Shown here: positions 4,917-5,005 of the stretch, piece by piece
Position numbering within the stretch: the stretch's first letter is position 1
How the letters are laid out: every line of letters begins with the position of its first letter
Assembly: GCA_017548445.1 (NCBI GenBank)
Contig: JAFYZZ010000023.1
Coordinates: 1 to 5,005 of the forward strand
From: Bacteroidales bacterium
GTDB lineage: Bacteria; Bacteroidota; Bacteroidia; Bacteroidales; UBA932
Direction: 5' to 3'
DNA length: 5,005 nucleotides
Program-made: the position numbers and the translations under genes
Notes under the pieces: model-generated
The model's input: only the letters and a program-made list of their open reading frames with translations
Told to the model about the DNA's origin: nothing
Databases searched by the model: none

Positions 4917-5005
4917 GCGGAATTCGCCGTCCAGGCGGCGGTAGCCTTCGAGGATGCCGTCCGCGAGGGCGAGGAAACGCTGTCCGCGGGCGGTCAGGGC
5001 GATGC
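4917..5005 (-). CDS. Partial in-frame extension upstream of the amidohydrolase, cut by the window edge
   Basis: The amidohydrolase frame continues without a stop from the GTG at 4916 to the window edge, adding at least 29 codons. The peptide begins I-A-L-T-A-R-G-Q-R-F-L and continues with A-D-G-I-L-E-G-Y, which reads like real protein. The L-T-x-R-G-x-x-F-L pattern recalls the C-terminal helix-turn-helix tail of HemW-type radical SAM proteins, but that rests on a short stretch from memory. Either the amidohydrolase has a longer N-terminus, or an upstream domain is fused to it. Of the other two minus-strand frames, one has an early TGA and the other gives only a proline/arginine-rich shadow. 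Confidence 0.4.

Overview
This window looks like the chromosome of a Bacteroidota member, probably of the order Bacteroidales. Three things point there: a fimbrillin-family lipoprotein, a Bacteroidota-type promoter (TTTG, 20 nt, then a near-TAnnTTTG box), and little use of Shine-Dalgarno sites. The flanking genes are GC-rich, which would suit a Rikenellaceae/Alistipes-like genome. That genus-level guess is inference only.

Layout, left to right. (1) Positions 14-901 on the plus strand encode a fimbrillin/Mfa-like surface lipoprotein. (2) Positions 902-1781 hold about 880 bases with no credible gene but much structure: an AT-rich tail, a strong intrinsic terminator, a CCCTGT hexamer array, three copies of a short TGTCATTC...GAATCT unit, a 141-nt nested-stem element bounded by 9-bp inverted repeats, and a 193-nt compound palindrome whose ends are two of the TGTCATTC units facing each other. 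(3) Positions 3612-1782 on the minus strand encode a tight two-gene operon: an ABC/AAA15-type ATPase (409 aa), then after 7 nt a small stand-alone TOPRIM-like protein (197 aa). A candidate promoter sits inside an 11-bp inverted repeat. (4) From 3744 to the right edge, minus strand, lies a GC-rich amidohydrolase of the methylthioadenosine/S-adenosylhomocysteine deaminase group. Its reading frame stays open through the window edge.

The most interesting unit is the ATPase plus TOPRIM pair. Known anti-phage systems share this architecture: OLD/Gabija nucleases in fused form, and PARIS (AriA/AriB) and AbiL-like systems as separate genes. The ATPase would sense or scaffold and the TOPRIM protein would cut nucleic acid. 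The TOPRIM protein here is short and carries an S-I-E-D-W motif resembling DUF4276/RloB-like families, so it may be a variant outside the named types. The operon has lower GC than its neighbours and is followed by a repeat-rich spacer, which fits horizontal acquisition of a defence module at a variable locus between two ordinary chromosomal genes. The structured elements downstream may be inert repeats or may include an RNA. The sequence alone does not decide.
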